From the NCBI GenBank assembly GCA_022706625.1, contig JAKJCD010000001.1, forward strand, positions 10,251-40,591: a stretch of 30,341 nt of DNA, read 5' to 3'. This DNA is from Bacillota bacterium (GTDB taxonomy: Bacteria > Bacillota > Clostridia > Peptostreptococcales > Anaerovoracaceae). Both the position numbers and the translations under genes were made by a program. Below, in pieces: positions 23,962-30,341 of the stretch. How positions within the stretch are numbered: the stretch's first letter is position 1; every line of letters begins with the position of its first letter. The notes beneath the pieces are model-generated. The model was not told the DNA's origin. It did not search any database and saw only the letters and a program-made list of their open reading frames with translations.

Positions 23962-24942
23962 ATGAAGAAAAAAGTATTAGCATGTGTACTTGCGTGTGCG
24001 ATGCTGATTCTGGGCATGGGATATGCCTACTGGACAGACAGCCTGCAAATCGACACATCGGTAACCACAGGAGAGCTTGAAGTTAAATTTGTTGATCTGG
24101 CTTTATACGGACAATATGCCGGAACAGACAACGAAAAAACATGGGCTATAATTGATGGCGTCGGATCGCCGGGTTATGTTGACAACTACTTCTTTGATCG
24201 TGGAAACGAGAATAATGCGAATGGCCTGTATAATATCATAGCAACCCCAGCTAAGTTAAACGAATATAAAAACAGAGTTGAAGGCTATACAAAAACAGAA
24301 TTCAATGCGTGGCTGGACGATCCCATTAAGCTGGATGTAACTGTCGGACCTTATGGAACAAATACGGATTCCTCCAGCACTATTAAAATTGATTTGAAGA
24401 AAATGTATCCGGGCTATGCACAGGTCTTCCAATCTGATATTGTAAACATCGGAACTGTAGCTGCAAAACTAAGCGATATCAAGATTACGGGTATAGATGT
24501 TCCTAATGATTATATGAAAGATATTATCGGAGTATCTTTAAGAGTTTTGAGAGAGTATGCAGAAACCCCTGCCGGACCGACACAGGATCATGTTAATGTA
24601 TTCTCAACAGCAGCTCTTCTCCCCACTGACTACTTTACTCTCGGGGGCGTTGATTTTATCCGGCTTTCCGCACTGGAGGAACTGGATTTGGGCGCAGTTA
24701 TTGATGAGAACGGAGAGCTTCTTTATGTGCTGCCTGATAAAAACAGAATGGATGTGTATTTAGGTATAGCAATGGATCCGGATATGGAAGGAAATTATAC
24801 TTCAGGTATTTCCAGCGATCCGAGCGATGTTTCTGATTATTGGACTGAAAACCAGACCGGGGTGAGATTCAGCCTCAACTTCCTGTGGGATCAGTTTAAT
24901 GTCGGTAATCCTACCGGAGGAACACATAATCATTTGGAATAA
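23962..24942 (+). CDS. TasA/camelysin-like secreted fibre protein, SipW-type signal peptide
   Basis: 326 residues with AAAGGAG 8-9 bp before the ATG. The N-terminus MKKKVLACVLACAMLILGMG is followed by YAYWTDSLQIDTSVTTGELE, a textbook SipW-type signal with the YWTD and TTG(E/T)L elements seen in TasA and CalY-like proteins. The mature region contains DLKKMYPGYAQVFQSDIVNIG-like features (MYPG near residue 151), the conserved strand-loop of the TasA/camelysin beta-sandwich, and ends in a His-containing polar tail. It has no anchor. TasA forms biofilm-matrix fibres in Bacillus, and related archaeal bundling pili assemble by donor-strand exchange. By size and fold signals this is the best candidate for the main subunit. 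It is followed by a 12-bp-stem hairpin. Confidence 0.8.
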   Translation: MKKKVLACVLACAMLILGMGYAYWTDSLQIDTSVTTGELEVKFVDLALYGQYAGTDNEKTWAIIDGVGSPGYVDNYFFDRGNENNANGLYNIIATPAKLNEYKNRVEGYTKTEFNAWLDDPIKLDVTVGPYGTNTDSSSTIKIDLKKMYPGYAQVFQSDIVNIGTVAAKLSDIKITGIDVPNDYMKDIIGVSLRVLREYAETPAGPTQDHVNVFSTAALLPTDYFTLGGVDFIRLSALEELDLGAVIDENGELLYVLPDKNRMDVYLGIAMDPDMEGNYTSGISSDPSDVSDYWTENQTGVRFSLNFLWDQFNVGNPTGGTHNHLE

Positions 24943-24980
24943 AGAAGACTACTTTTAGTAATAGCATTCCTCGAAAGATT

Positions 24981-25012
24981 GGGTGCCTTAAATTCTTTAA
25001 GGCACCCTGTTA
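24981..25012 (+). terminator. Perfect 12-bp hairpin after the TasA-like gene
   Basis: GGGTGCCTTAAA (24981-24992), a 3-nt loop and TTTAAGGCACCC (24996-25007), then TGTTATT. The stem is very strong but the U-tract poor, so it may be a partial terminator that leaves reduced expression of the downstream gene, or a 3'-end stabiliser. Confidence 0.65.
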
Positions 25013-25024
25013 TTACCGGTAATA
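25011..25024 (+). promoter_or_regulatory. Perfect 14-bp palindrome TATTACCGGTAATA
   Basis: An exact palindrome directly after the hairpin and 37 bp before the DUF5305-like gene. The size and symmetry suit a dimeric regulator such as the NarL-type protein at the head of the locus; which protein binds is unknown. Confidence 0.4.
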
Positions 25025-25060
25025 GTACATATTTGAAGGCAGTGGAAATCGAGGTAAGAT

Positions 25061-26101
25061 ATGAAACTCAAGCTACATAAAAAAACAAAAAAATATATCC
25101 TCTCAATCATGATATTGCTCCTGTTGGTTACAGGGATCCAAATCTACAGTATTGTAAAAAGTGAAAGAACGATAACCAAAGAAAAGGTGCTATTTGAATA
25201 CAGCTGCCAACCCGCCGTGGATTACAGCGTTGTTATCCACCCCAATGAATTATACTCAGGGACAATACTGGAGGAATCAACCTATTACAGCAAACTGCTG
25301 CTGGATTATATCGAGGCCAGTTTCGCTTTCGATTACCAAGGCAGTTATTCAGCACCGTTAAGGATCCAGTATCAGGTCGTTGCCAGTGTCAACGGTTACC
25401 AAGGTCAATCAGACAGTAAAACCATTTACTGGTCAAAGAGCTTTCCGCTGACAGAGGAAAAGACCATAGAAACAGAAGGGGACAGTTTCAGCACAGAAGA
25501 ACAAATAACCTTTAACCTGTCGGATTACGACTCTTTTGCTGTGAGAGCTAAGCAGATTTCCGGCATGAAAGTCTCGAATGAGGTAGTGGCAGAATTGACC
25601 GGAAAGATCATAGCCCAAGCTGCAGGCAAAGAAGTCGAAATCCCTTTTTCTTCAAAGCTGCGGGCTCCGCTTTTGGAAGATGTATTTAAGATAGACAAAA
25701 GTATCACCGAACCTATTAAAGGCACCGTGACGGAAACAGAGGAAGTGGCCGTGCCAATTGATCGGGCCAAACTATCCCTGCTTGCAGTTCTGATGCTGTT
25801 ATTGATTGTCGCAATCCCGGTATTGTTATTCATAATAAAAGAACCCGATGAGCTTACTCTTTTACGAAAAAAAAATAATGGCCTGCTCAAAAACTACGGC
25901 AGTCGCATGGTTGCCATGAAAGAAATCCCCAGCTTCGAATCCTGCAGATTATACCAGGTCTACAGCATAAAGGATATGATAAAAATCGCTGATGAAGTGC
26001 AAAGGCCTATCATTTATATACCTGATGAGAGCACCCTTGTACGTAATAATGAACTGTTGATAATCAATGAAAATAGCCTTTACCGCTGGTATTCCGCATA
26101 A
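25061..26101 (+). CDS. DUF5305-like bitopic membrane protein
   Basis: 346 residues with GAGGT 5 bp before the ATG. A basic N-terminus and a hydrophobic segment (about residues 12-32) are followed by a large extracytoplasmic beta-rich domain (about 35-240; VLFEYSCQPAVDYSVVIHPN, YYSKLLLDYIEASFAFDYQG). A second membrane helix (about 243-266, AKLSLLAVLMLLLIVAIPVL) leads to a cytoplasmic tail of about 80 residues. The layout and motifs match my recollection of DUF5305, a family found with TasA-like proteins and archaeal-type signal peptidases in Firmicutes and archaea. By context it may hold or assemble fibre subunits at the membrane. The assignment rests on memory of the family, without a search. 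Confidence 0.65.
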   Translation: MKLKLHKKTKKYILSIMILLLLVTGIQIYSIVKSERTITKEKVLFEYSCQPAVDYSVVIHPNELYSGTILEESTYYSKLLLDYIEASFAFDYQGSYSAPLRIQYQVVASVNGYQGQSDSKTIYWSKSFPLTEEKTIETEGDSFSTEEQITFNLSDYDSFAVRAKQISGMKVSNEVVAELTGKIIAQAAGKEVEIPFSSKLRAPLLEDVFKIDKSITEPIKGTVTETEEVAVPIDRAKLSLLAVLMLLLIVAIPVLLFIIKEPDELTLLRKKNNGLLKNYGSRMVAMKEIPSFESCRLYQVYSIKDMIKIADEVQRPIIYIPDESTLVRNNELLIINENSLYRWYSA

Positions 26102-26129
26102 CAATCAAGGCTTAGGAAGGGCTATTTTC
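26069..26129. repeat. 10-bp inverted repeat spanning two convergent stop codons
   Basis: GAAAATAGCC (26069-26078) and GGCTATTTTC (26120-26129) are exact complements across a 41-bp loop holding both stop codons. The two genes end only 3 bp apart, and this is the only structure that could end both transcripts. No U-tract follows on either strand. Confidence 0.45.
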
Positions 26130-27352
26130 CCTTCTATGGCGCTGGCGGCGGCAACTGCAGGAGAACCAAGATAAATATCAACAGAGGCAGGACCCATGCG
26201 CCCGAGAAAGTTTCTGTTGTTGGTTGCTACTATTCTTTCTCCTTCGCTCAGAATGCCGCCTGCCCTGCCGCAGCAGAGTCCGCAGCCAGGGTGTGTTATA
26301 ATTGCGCCGGCACTGATCAGAGTGTTGAGAATGCCGCTTCTTGCTGCCTGTTTATAAATCTCTCTGCTTGCCGGCGTTACTATCAGCCTGACATGGTCGG
26401 CGGCTTTTTTACCCTTCAGGATATCTGCGGCAACCGTAAGATCTTCGAGTCTTCCGTTTGTACAGGATCCGATAAAAACCTGATCGATAGGGATGCCTTC
26501 TAACTCGGCAACCGGTTTAATATTGTCCACAGAAGATGGGCAGGCCATGACCGGAACGATCTCCTCTGCATTATAGTGTATTTCATTTACGTAATCGGCA
26601 TCCCGGTCTCCGCTGATCTTTGGTAGATCTTCAAAAAGGATACCGCAGTATTCTGCAGTTTTCTCATCCGGTTCAAAAATAGCAGCCTTTGCTCCGGCCT
26701 CGACTGACATGTTTGCTATGGTCATGCGGGAAGCAATGCTCAAATCAAAAATCGTACTACCTGTGAATTCAAGTGCTTTATAGTTAGCTCCGTCGGCTCC
26801 CAAATCCCCTATAAGCCGAAGTACAATATCCTTTGCCGTCACGTTGTCCGGCAGCTTCCCATTTACTGTTACCCGAACAGTTTCCGGGACTTTTACCCAA
26901 AGCTGTCCCGTACCCAAAATTGCCGCCATCTCAGTGTAGCCTACCCCGGAGGAAAATGCGCCTATACTCCCATAGGTAGTTGTATGAGAGTCGGTACCGA
27001 ACACCACGTCTCCCGGTTTTACGTAGTGCGCCTCCAACATCAATTGGTGGCATATACCGTCACTCCTGTGGATATTCTTTATTTCGTATTTGTCGGCAAA
27101 AGAATCGCCGATCTTAAAATGACGGATGTCTTCCACACTGCTTGCCGGAACCAGGTGGTCGTAGATAAGCACCGCTTTAGAGGGGTCCCAGATTTTGCTG
27201 AAGCCCATTTCTTCAAATTTTTCGGCCACGAAGGGTATAAAGATATCATGTATCATTACCCGGTCCACATTTACGGTAACAATGTCGTTTGCCTGTATGT
27301 TATCCCTCTTTAAGTTGTTGATTATTATTTTTTCTATACTGGTATGTTTCAT
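26105..27352 (-). CDS. Isopropylmalate-dehydratase/homoaconitase-type hydro-lyase, large subunit, paralog 1
   Basis: 415 residues, the length of the archaeal/Clostridia-type LeuC group. The [4Fe-4S] ligands are Cys297 (FIGSCTNGRLED), Cys357 and Cys360 (HPGCGLCCG). DSHTTTYG and EFTGSTI are further aconitase-superfamily signatures. These enzymes move a hydroxyl group on 2-alkylmalates (isopropylmalate, citramalate, homocitrate, dimethylmalate). It sits behind its small subunit by 17 bp. No leuA, leuB or homocitrate synthase is nearby, so the substrate is open. GAGGG is spaced 5 bp from the ATG. Leucine synthesis is the default guess, but the duplicated operon makes it uncertain. Confidence 0.88.
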   Translation of the reverse strand: MKHTSIEKIIINNLKRDNIQANDIVTVNVDRVMIHDIFIPFVAEKFEEMGFSKIWDPSKAVLIYDHLVPASSVEDIRHFKIGDSFADKYEIKNIHRSDGICHQLMLEAHYVKPGDVVFGTDSHTTTYGSIGAFSSGVGYTEMAAILGTGQLWVKVPETVRVTVNGKLPDNVTAKDIVLRLIGDLGADGANYKALEFTGSTIFDLSIASRMTIANMSVEAGAKAAIFEPDEKTAEYCGILFEDLPKISGDRDADYVNEIHYNAEEIVPVMACPSSVDNIKPVAELEGIPIDQVFIGSCTNGRLEDLTVAADILKGKKAADHVRLIVTPASREIYKQAARSGILNTLISAGAIITHPGCGLCCGRAGGILSEGERIVATNNRNFLGRMGPASVDIYLGSPAVAAASAIEGKIALPKP

Positions 27353-27369
27353 CGGACCCTCTATATTAT

Positions 27370-27852
27370 TTATATGTTTTTATTTTTCATCGCCGCCACG
27401 AGCCCTCCGGCTTCAATGATCTCCATAAGATTTGGAGGCAGGGGAGCAAGATCATATTTAGCTTCCTTATATTCAATGTATTCTCCGATCACTGCAGCAA
27501 TGTATTCTCCTTCCGAAATTAGATCCGGGATCAGACTGTGTTCGATCAACAACAGGCCGTTGTTAATGGCATTTCGATAGAAGATCCTGGCAAAGGATTT
27601 AGCGATAACGCAGCCTATTTTAAGTTCCTTTATAATCTCCGGGGCCTGCTCACGAGAAGAACCGCATCCGAAATTCCTGCCTGCGACTATAATGTCTCCC
27701 GGGGCAATTAATTCTGCCAGTTCGGGACGAAGAGGCGAGAAAGCATACTTTTTCATTTCTTCGATTCTTTTCATAGCCAGATACTCCGTTGGTATGATAA
27801 TATCCGTGTCTATGTTATCACCCAATATCCAAATCTTTCCCTTGATTACCAT
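27370..27852 (-). CDS. LeuD-type hydro-lyase small subunit, paralog 1
   Basis: 160 residues, swivelling domain. NIDTDIIIPTEYL and NFGCGSSREQAPEI are the family signatures. The loop after the first motif, thought to govern substrate choice, reads YLAMKRIEEM. That differs from the YLRT-type loop I recall for archaeal isopropylmalate isomerase and from paralog 2. GAGGT lies 5-6 bp before the ATG. It precedes its large subunit, the reverse of the usual leuC-leuD order. Confidence 0.88.
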   Translation of the reverse strand: MVIKGKIWILGDNIDTDIIIPTEYLAMKRIEEMKKYAFSPLRPELAELIAPGDIIVAGRNFGCGSSREQAPEIIKELKIGCVIAKSFARIFYRNAINNGLLLIEHSLIPDLISEGEYIAAVIGEYIEYKEAKYDLAPLPPNLMEIIEAGGLVAAMKNKNI

Positions 27853-27895
27853 GCGCTACCTCACTATACAACGTTTTACCGGCTCTGTGGAATAT

Positions 27896-29140
27896 TCAGA
27901 CGGCACGAACTATTTTACCAGCCATGGCGGAGGCGGCCACTGTTGCTGCTGAACCTAAATAGACTTTTGACTCCTTATGGCCTGCTCTTCCTTTAAAGTT
28001 TCTTGTACCTGTAGATATAAGGACTTCACCTTCGCCGATAACACCCTGGCAGCTTCCCCAGCATACGCTGCAGTTGCTGTTCACGACCATTGCGCCCGCA
28101 TCAATAAATATACCCATAAGACCTTCTTCCAGAGCTTTCTGATAAACTGAATTTGAAGCGGGAGAGATCAGAAGCCTTACATGGTCTGCTATTCTCTGCC
28201 CTTTCAGGATTTCCGCAGCGATACGAAGATCTTCAATCCTTCCGCTGTTGCAGGAACCAATAAATGCCTGATCGATTTTCACATCTTTAACAGATTCTAC
28301 ATTGACGACATCGTCTATATTATCGGGCCTTGCCACTACAGGTTCAATTTTCCCCAGGTCATAGAAGTATTCTTTTTCATAACGGGCATTCTTATCGCTT
28401 TTGAAAAGGTGTTTGGCCTGACGCCCATGGGCCGAAAGATATTCGACCGCTTTTTCATCCGGTTCAAATATTCCCGTTTTAGCTCCTGCTTCTACCGCCA
28501 TATTTGTGAGTGCCATGCGATGGCCGATGCTCATGGCATGGGCTCCGCTGCCTGTAAATTCCATTGTCTTATAGGAGGCGCCGCCGGCACCTATATCGCC
28601 TATAATTGTTAAAATCAAGTCTCTCGGATAAACCCCCTCTCTAAAACTCCCGGATAAATGGAAAAGCAGGGTTTCCGGCACCAAGACCCATGATCTGCCC
28701 GTGACCATGGCATAAAGGAAGTCAGTATTACCCACACCCGTTCCGAAAGCTCCCAGGGCACCATAGGTGCAGGTATGGGAATCTGCCCCGAAAATTAATT
28801 CGCCTGATCGCACATACTCCTCCATCATGATTTGATGACACACGCCTTTTCCTTCATAAAAAGCGATTTCATGTGTTTTAGCAAAGTCGCGGATCTTCTT
28901 GTGGGCGGCAGCGGTCTTTGGACTGTCTGCCGGCATGTTGTGATCGATGATGAACACAAGCTTACTTTTGTCAGCGATCGCTGGGTTTTTAAGCATAGAG
29001 TTATACATGTCTATGGTCAGATGGGTTGTGCCGTCATTGCTCATCATCCTGTCAATGCTGACCGTGTGGATATCTCCGGCCTTTGCATGGTCGATATTTG
29101 CAGCCGCAGCAATGATTTTTTCACTGATTGTCATTCCCAT
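27896..29140 (-). CDS. Divergent LeuC-type hydro-lyase large subunit, paralog 2
   Basis: 414 residues, aligned end to end with paralog 1, and its cluster Cys fall at the same numbers (297, 357, 360). The surrounding motifs are altered: GSCNSGRIEDL instead of GSCTNGR, and NSNCSVCWGSCQG instead of the usual PGCGPC. DSHTCTYGALGAFGTGVG and EFTGSGAHAMS are kept. Cluster binding is thus expected, while the substrate pocket may differ. The start ATG at 29140 has GGAGG inside the end of the small-subunit gene (2-bp gap), implying coupled synthesis. A second ATG at 29134 is less well spaced. Substrate unknown; a malate or methylmalate derivative is plausible. Confidence 0.87.
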   Translation of the reverse strand: MGMTISEKIIAAAANIDHAKAGDIHTVSIDRMMSNDGTTHLTIDMYNSMLKNPAIADKSKLVFIIDHNMPADSPKTAAAHKKIRDFAKTHEIAFYEGKGVCHQIMMEEYVRSGELIFGADSHTCTYGALGAFGTGVGNTDFLYAMVTGRSWVLVPETLLFHLSGSFREGVYPRDLILTIIGDIGAGGASYKTMEFTGSGAHAMSIGHRMALTNMAVEAGAKTGIFEPDEKAVEYLSAHGRQAKHLFKSDKNARYEKEYFYDLGKIEPVVARPDNIDDVVNVESVKDVKIDQAFIGSCNSGRIEDLRIAAEILKGQRIADHVRLLISPASNSVYQKALEEGLMGIFIDAGAMVVNSNCSVCWGSCQGVIGEGEVLISTGTRNFKGRAGHKESKVYLGSAATVAASAMAGKIVRAV

Positions 29141-29142
29141 TC

Positions 29143-29625
29143 TTAAAGAACCTCCTCGTTAAGAAAGCTGACCAGACCTCCATGGTCAAGTATTCTCTGC
29201 ATGATAGGCGATAGTTTTGTGCAGGACAGGATGTTATTTTCGATTTTAAGGGATCCTTTTGACAAGTCAAGCTCCGCCTGATCGCCATGGTGTGCTGCAT
29301 TGTAAGCTTCTTTACATATTATAGCGGGAAGTCCGATATTTATAGCGTTTCTAAAGAATATTCTTGAAAAAGACATCGCAATTACAGCTCTGATCCCCAG
29401 CTCCTTTAATATTCGCGGGGCCTGTTCCCTTGACGATCCACAACCAAAATTCTCGCCGGCAATTATGATGTCTCCGGATTTTACCACCTTTGCAAAATCC
29501 GGCAGAATCGGCTCAAAGGCAAAAGCCTTCATTTCGTCGATAGTCGGAAGAAGCAGGTATTGTGATGGTATAATCTGATCCGTATCTACATTATTGTTGA
29601 ATTTCCATATTTGTGATCTGTCCAC
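29143..29625 (-). CDS. LeuD-type hydro-lyase small subunit, paralog 2
   Basis: 160 residues with NNVDTDQIIPSQYL and NFGCGSSREQAPRI. The specificity loop reads YLLLPTIDEM, unlike YLAMKRIEEM in paralog 1, so the two enzymes probably use different substrates. AAGGAG lies about 10 bp before the ATG. First gene of the four-gene minus-strand operon, with a TATAAT box about 43 bp upstream. Confidence 0.88.
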   Translation of the reverse strand: MDRSQIWKFNNNVDTDQIIPSQYLLLPTIDEMKAFAFEPILPDFAKVVKSGDIIIAGENFGCGSSREQAPRILKELGIRAVIAMSFSRIFFRNAINIGLPAIICKEAYNAAHHGDQAELDLSKGSLKIENNILSCTKLSPIMQRILDHGGLVSFLNEEVL

Positions 29626-29667
29626 GAAGCTTCTCCTTGGTTCCGATAGCTATTAATATTGAAAACG

Positions 29668-29696
29668 ATTATACAGTATCGAGCATAAATATAAAA
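29668..29696 (-). promoter_or_regulatory. Candidate promoter of the LeuDC-like operon
   Basis: A perfect TATAAT on the minus strand (29673 to 29668) with a weak TTTTAT-like -35 at 17 bp. I see no T-box or leucine leader in the roughly 35-nt transcript leader. Confidence 0.4.
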
Positions 29697-29739
29697 GCCC
29701 TTTTATTAAAACGAAGATAGGCGATCTGGAGAATAACGG

Positions 29740-29767
29740 TTGCAGGAAGTAACTAAAGTGATATAAT
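29740..29767 (+). promoter_or_regulatory. Extended -10 promoter for the radical SAM gene
   Basis: TTGCAG, a 16-bp spacer and TGA-TATAAT, an extended -10. It would give a leader of about 265 nt before the ATG at 30039. A TTGACA at 29804 has no -10 at normal spacing. Confidence 0.5.
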
Positions 29768-29773
29768 TTAACA

Positions 29774-30038
29774 CAGAGAGTATTATTTTATCAATGTTAT
29801 GTATTGACAACGGTGATTAAGATGCCTCCATAGGAATTATAATTAAAAGCACGATAGGATCTGTCTATTCGACAAACCAAGAGTTTAGCATTTTATTTAC
29901 ACACATGCGGAATTTAACAGATAAGGGAAAAGGTTTGTCGGAGGACCGGTTTTTGCTTGTGTCATAGTTAACTGAAAAGCCACATAAATATAACGGAGTC
30001 GAAATCATGATATCTTTGCTATGAAAGGAGGTTATATC
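29774..30038 (+). promoter_or_regulatory. Structured 5' leader, possible cis-regulatory RNA
   Basis: The 413-bp gap between the divergent genes (29626-30038) holds no gene longer than a 5-codon ORF (30007-30024). CGACAAACC (29870-29878) and GGTTTGTCG (29932-29940) form a perfect 9-bp helix closing a 53-nt loop, with an inner GCAT/ATGC pair. The 3' arm overlaps a weak hairpin GTCGG-AGGA-CCGGT (29937-29950) followed by TTTT, so the two structures exclude each other. It matches no riboswitch class I know. Confidence 0.4.
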
Positions 30039-30341
30039 ATGAAAACATTAAAAGAGATCGCCATAGCAAAAGGGCTTGATATTGCTCTTGATTATCTGGA
30101 CAGGGATATTGAAAAAAACCTTCCGAAAATGGTGGAATGGGTTGAAAGATTTGATGTCAACGGTAACGTCAAAACGGAATTGGATGCGATAAAAAAGACG
30201 GCATTGATATCCGGAAGCAACTGGAACAGTTATGTACTAAATATACGGAATACGGTTGACTTATCTGTTATCAAGCAGTTTTTTACAAATTTTATTGTTT
30301 ACAGCAATATTTTAGGTAAATCTAAACGGCTTGAGATCGGA
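30039..30341 (+). CDS. Probable radical SAM protein, N-terminal part (runs off the window)
   Basis: 101 codons open to the end of the window. The start has the best ribosome-binding site here, GAAAGGAGG (30022-30030), 8 bp before the ATG. The N-terminal region (IALDYLDRDIEKNLPKMVEW, then GSNWNSYVLNIRN and KQFFTNFIVYSNILG) resembles, from memory, the extension that precedes the CxxxCxxC motif in a Clostridia family of radical SAM proteins. The cluster motif itself would lie beyond the edge, so the assignment is provisional. No membrane span or signal peptide is seen. Confidence 0.55.
   Translation, partial: MKTLKEIAIAKGLDIALDYLDRDIEKNLPKMVEWVERFDVNGNVKTELDAIKKTALISGSNWNSYVLNIRNTVDLSVIKQFFTNFIVYSNILGKSKRLEIG

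Noticed and set aside
29626..29670. Leucine-responsive T-box or leader peptide before the LeuDC-like operon
   Set aside because: The leader from the likely promoter is only about 35 nt and has no Leu-codon run or T-box sequence.
29804..29843. Promoter from TTGACA (29804) and TATAAT (29838)
   Set aside because: The spacing of 28 bp is far too long; the extended -10 at 29759-29767 is a better promoter.

Overview
The window looks like chromosomal DNA of a moderately low-GC anaerobic Firmicute, most likely of class Clostridia. The grounds are strong AAAGGAG/GGAGG ribosome-binding sites, occasional TTG starts, a fused IspH-ribosomal-protein-S1 gene, an argR-recN pair, a ruvCAB-spoIID-queA-tgt cluster, and Clostridia-type accessory families (DUF5685, xxxLxxG heptad proteins, SipW-type secretion). 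There is no rRNA, tRNA, phage, insertion sequence or CRISPR array, so finer placement is not supported.

Layout. (1) 2-4505: the end of an MMPL-family RND exporter, its xxxLxxG-repeat partner and a small membrane protein, closed by a hairpin terminator. (2) 4615-10339: a DUF5685 protein, a J-domain protein, a SPOR-domain membrane protein, the RarA/MgsA replication-repair ATPase and the IspH-S1 fusion, tightly packed and overlapping, ending in a strong hairpin. (3) 10415-12592, minus strand: recN and argR. (4) 12746-20618: ruvC, ruvA, ruvB, a SpoIID-like protein, queA, tgt, metA and an RlmD/RumA-type rRNA methyltransferase. (5) 20881-26101: an accessory locus with an atypical response regulator, two small SipW-type secreted proteins, a large polytopic ER/archaeal-type signal peptidase, a 26-codon ORF, a TasA/camelysin-like protein and a DUF5305-like membrane protein. 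(6) 26105-29625, minus strand: two tandem small-large pairs of isopropylmalate-dehydratase-type hydro-lyases. (7) 30039 to the end: the start of a probable radical SAM protein behind a structured 5' leader.

How the genes work together. Regions 2 to 4 are mostly housekeeping: Holliday-junction processing, fork repair and recombination, isoprenoid synthesis, translation, queuosine tRNA modification, arginine control and entry to methionine synthesis. MetA carries Glu111, which predicts acetyl-CoA rather than succinyl-CoA use.

The most interesting part is region 5. It reads as a self-contained secretion and assembly locus for a TasA/archaeal-bundling-pilus-like surface fibre: three substrates share a SipW-type signal peptide, a dedicated Ser/His signal peptidase carries an unusually large membrane domain, and a DUF5305-like membrane protein may act in assembly. 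The regulator at its head has Glu in place of the phospho-acceptor Asp. Secondary points are the divergent LeuCD paralogs, a possible internal start in the IspH-S1 gene, and the leader of the last gene.
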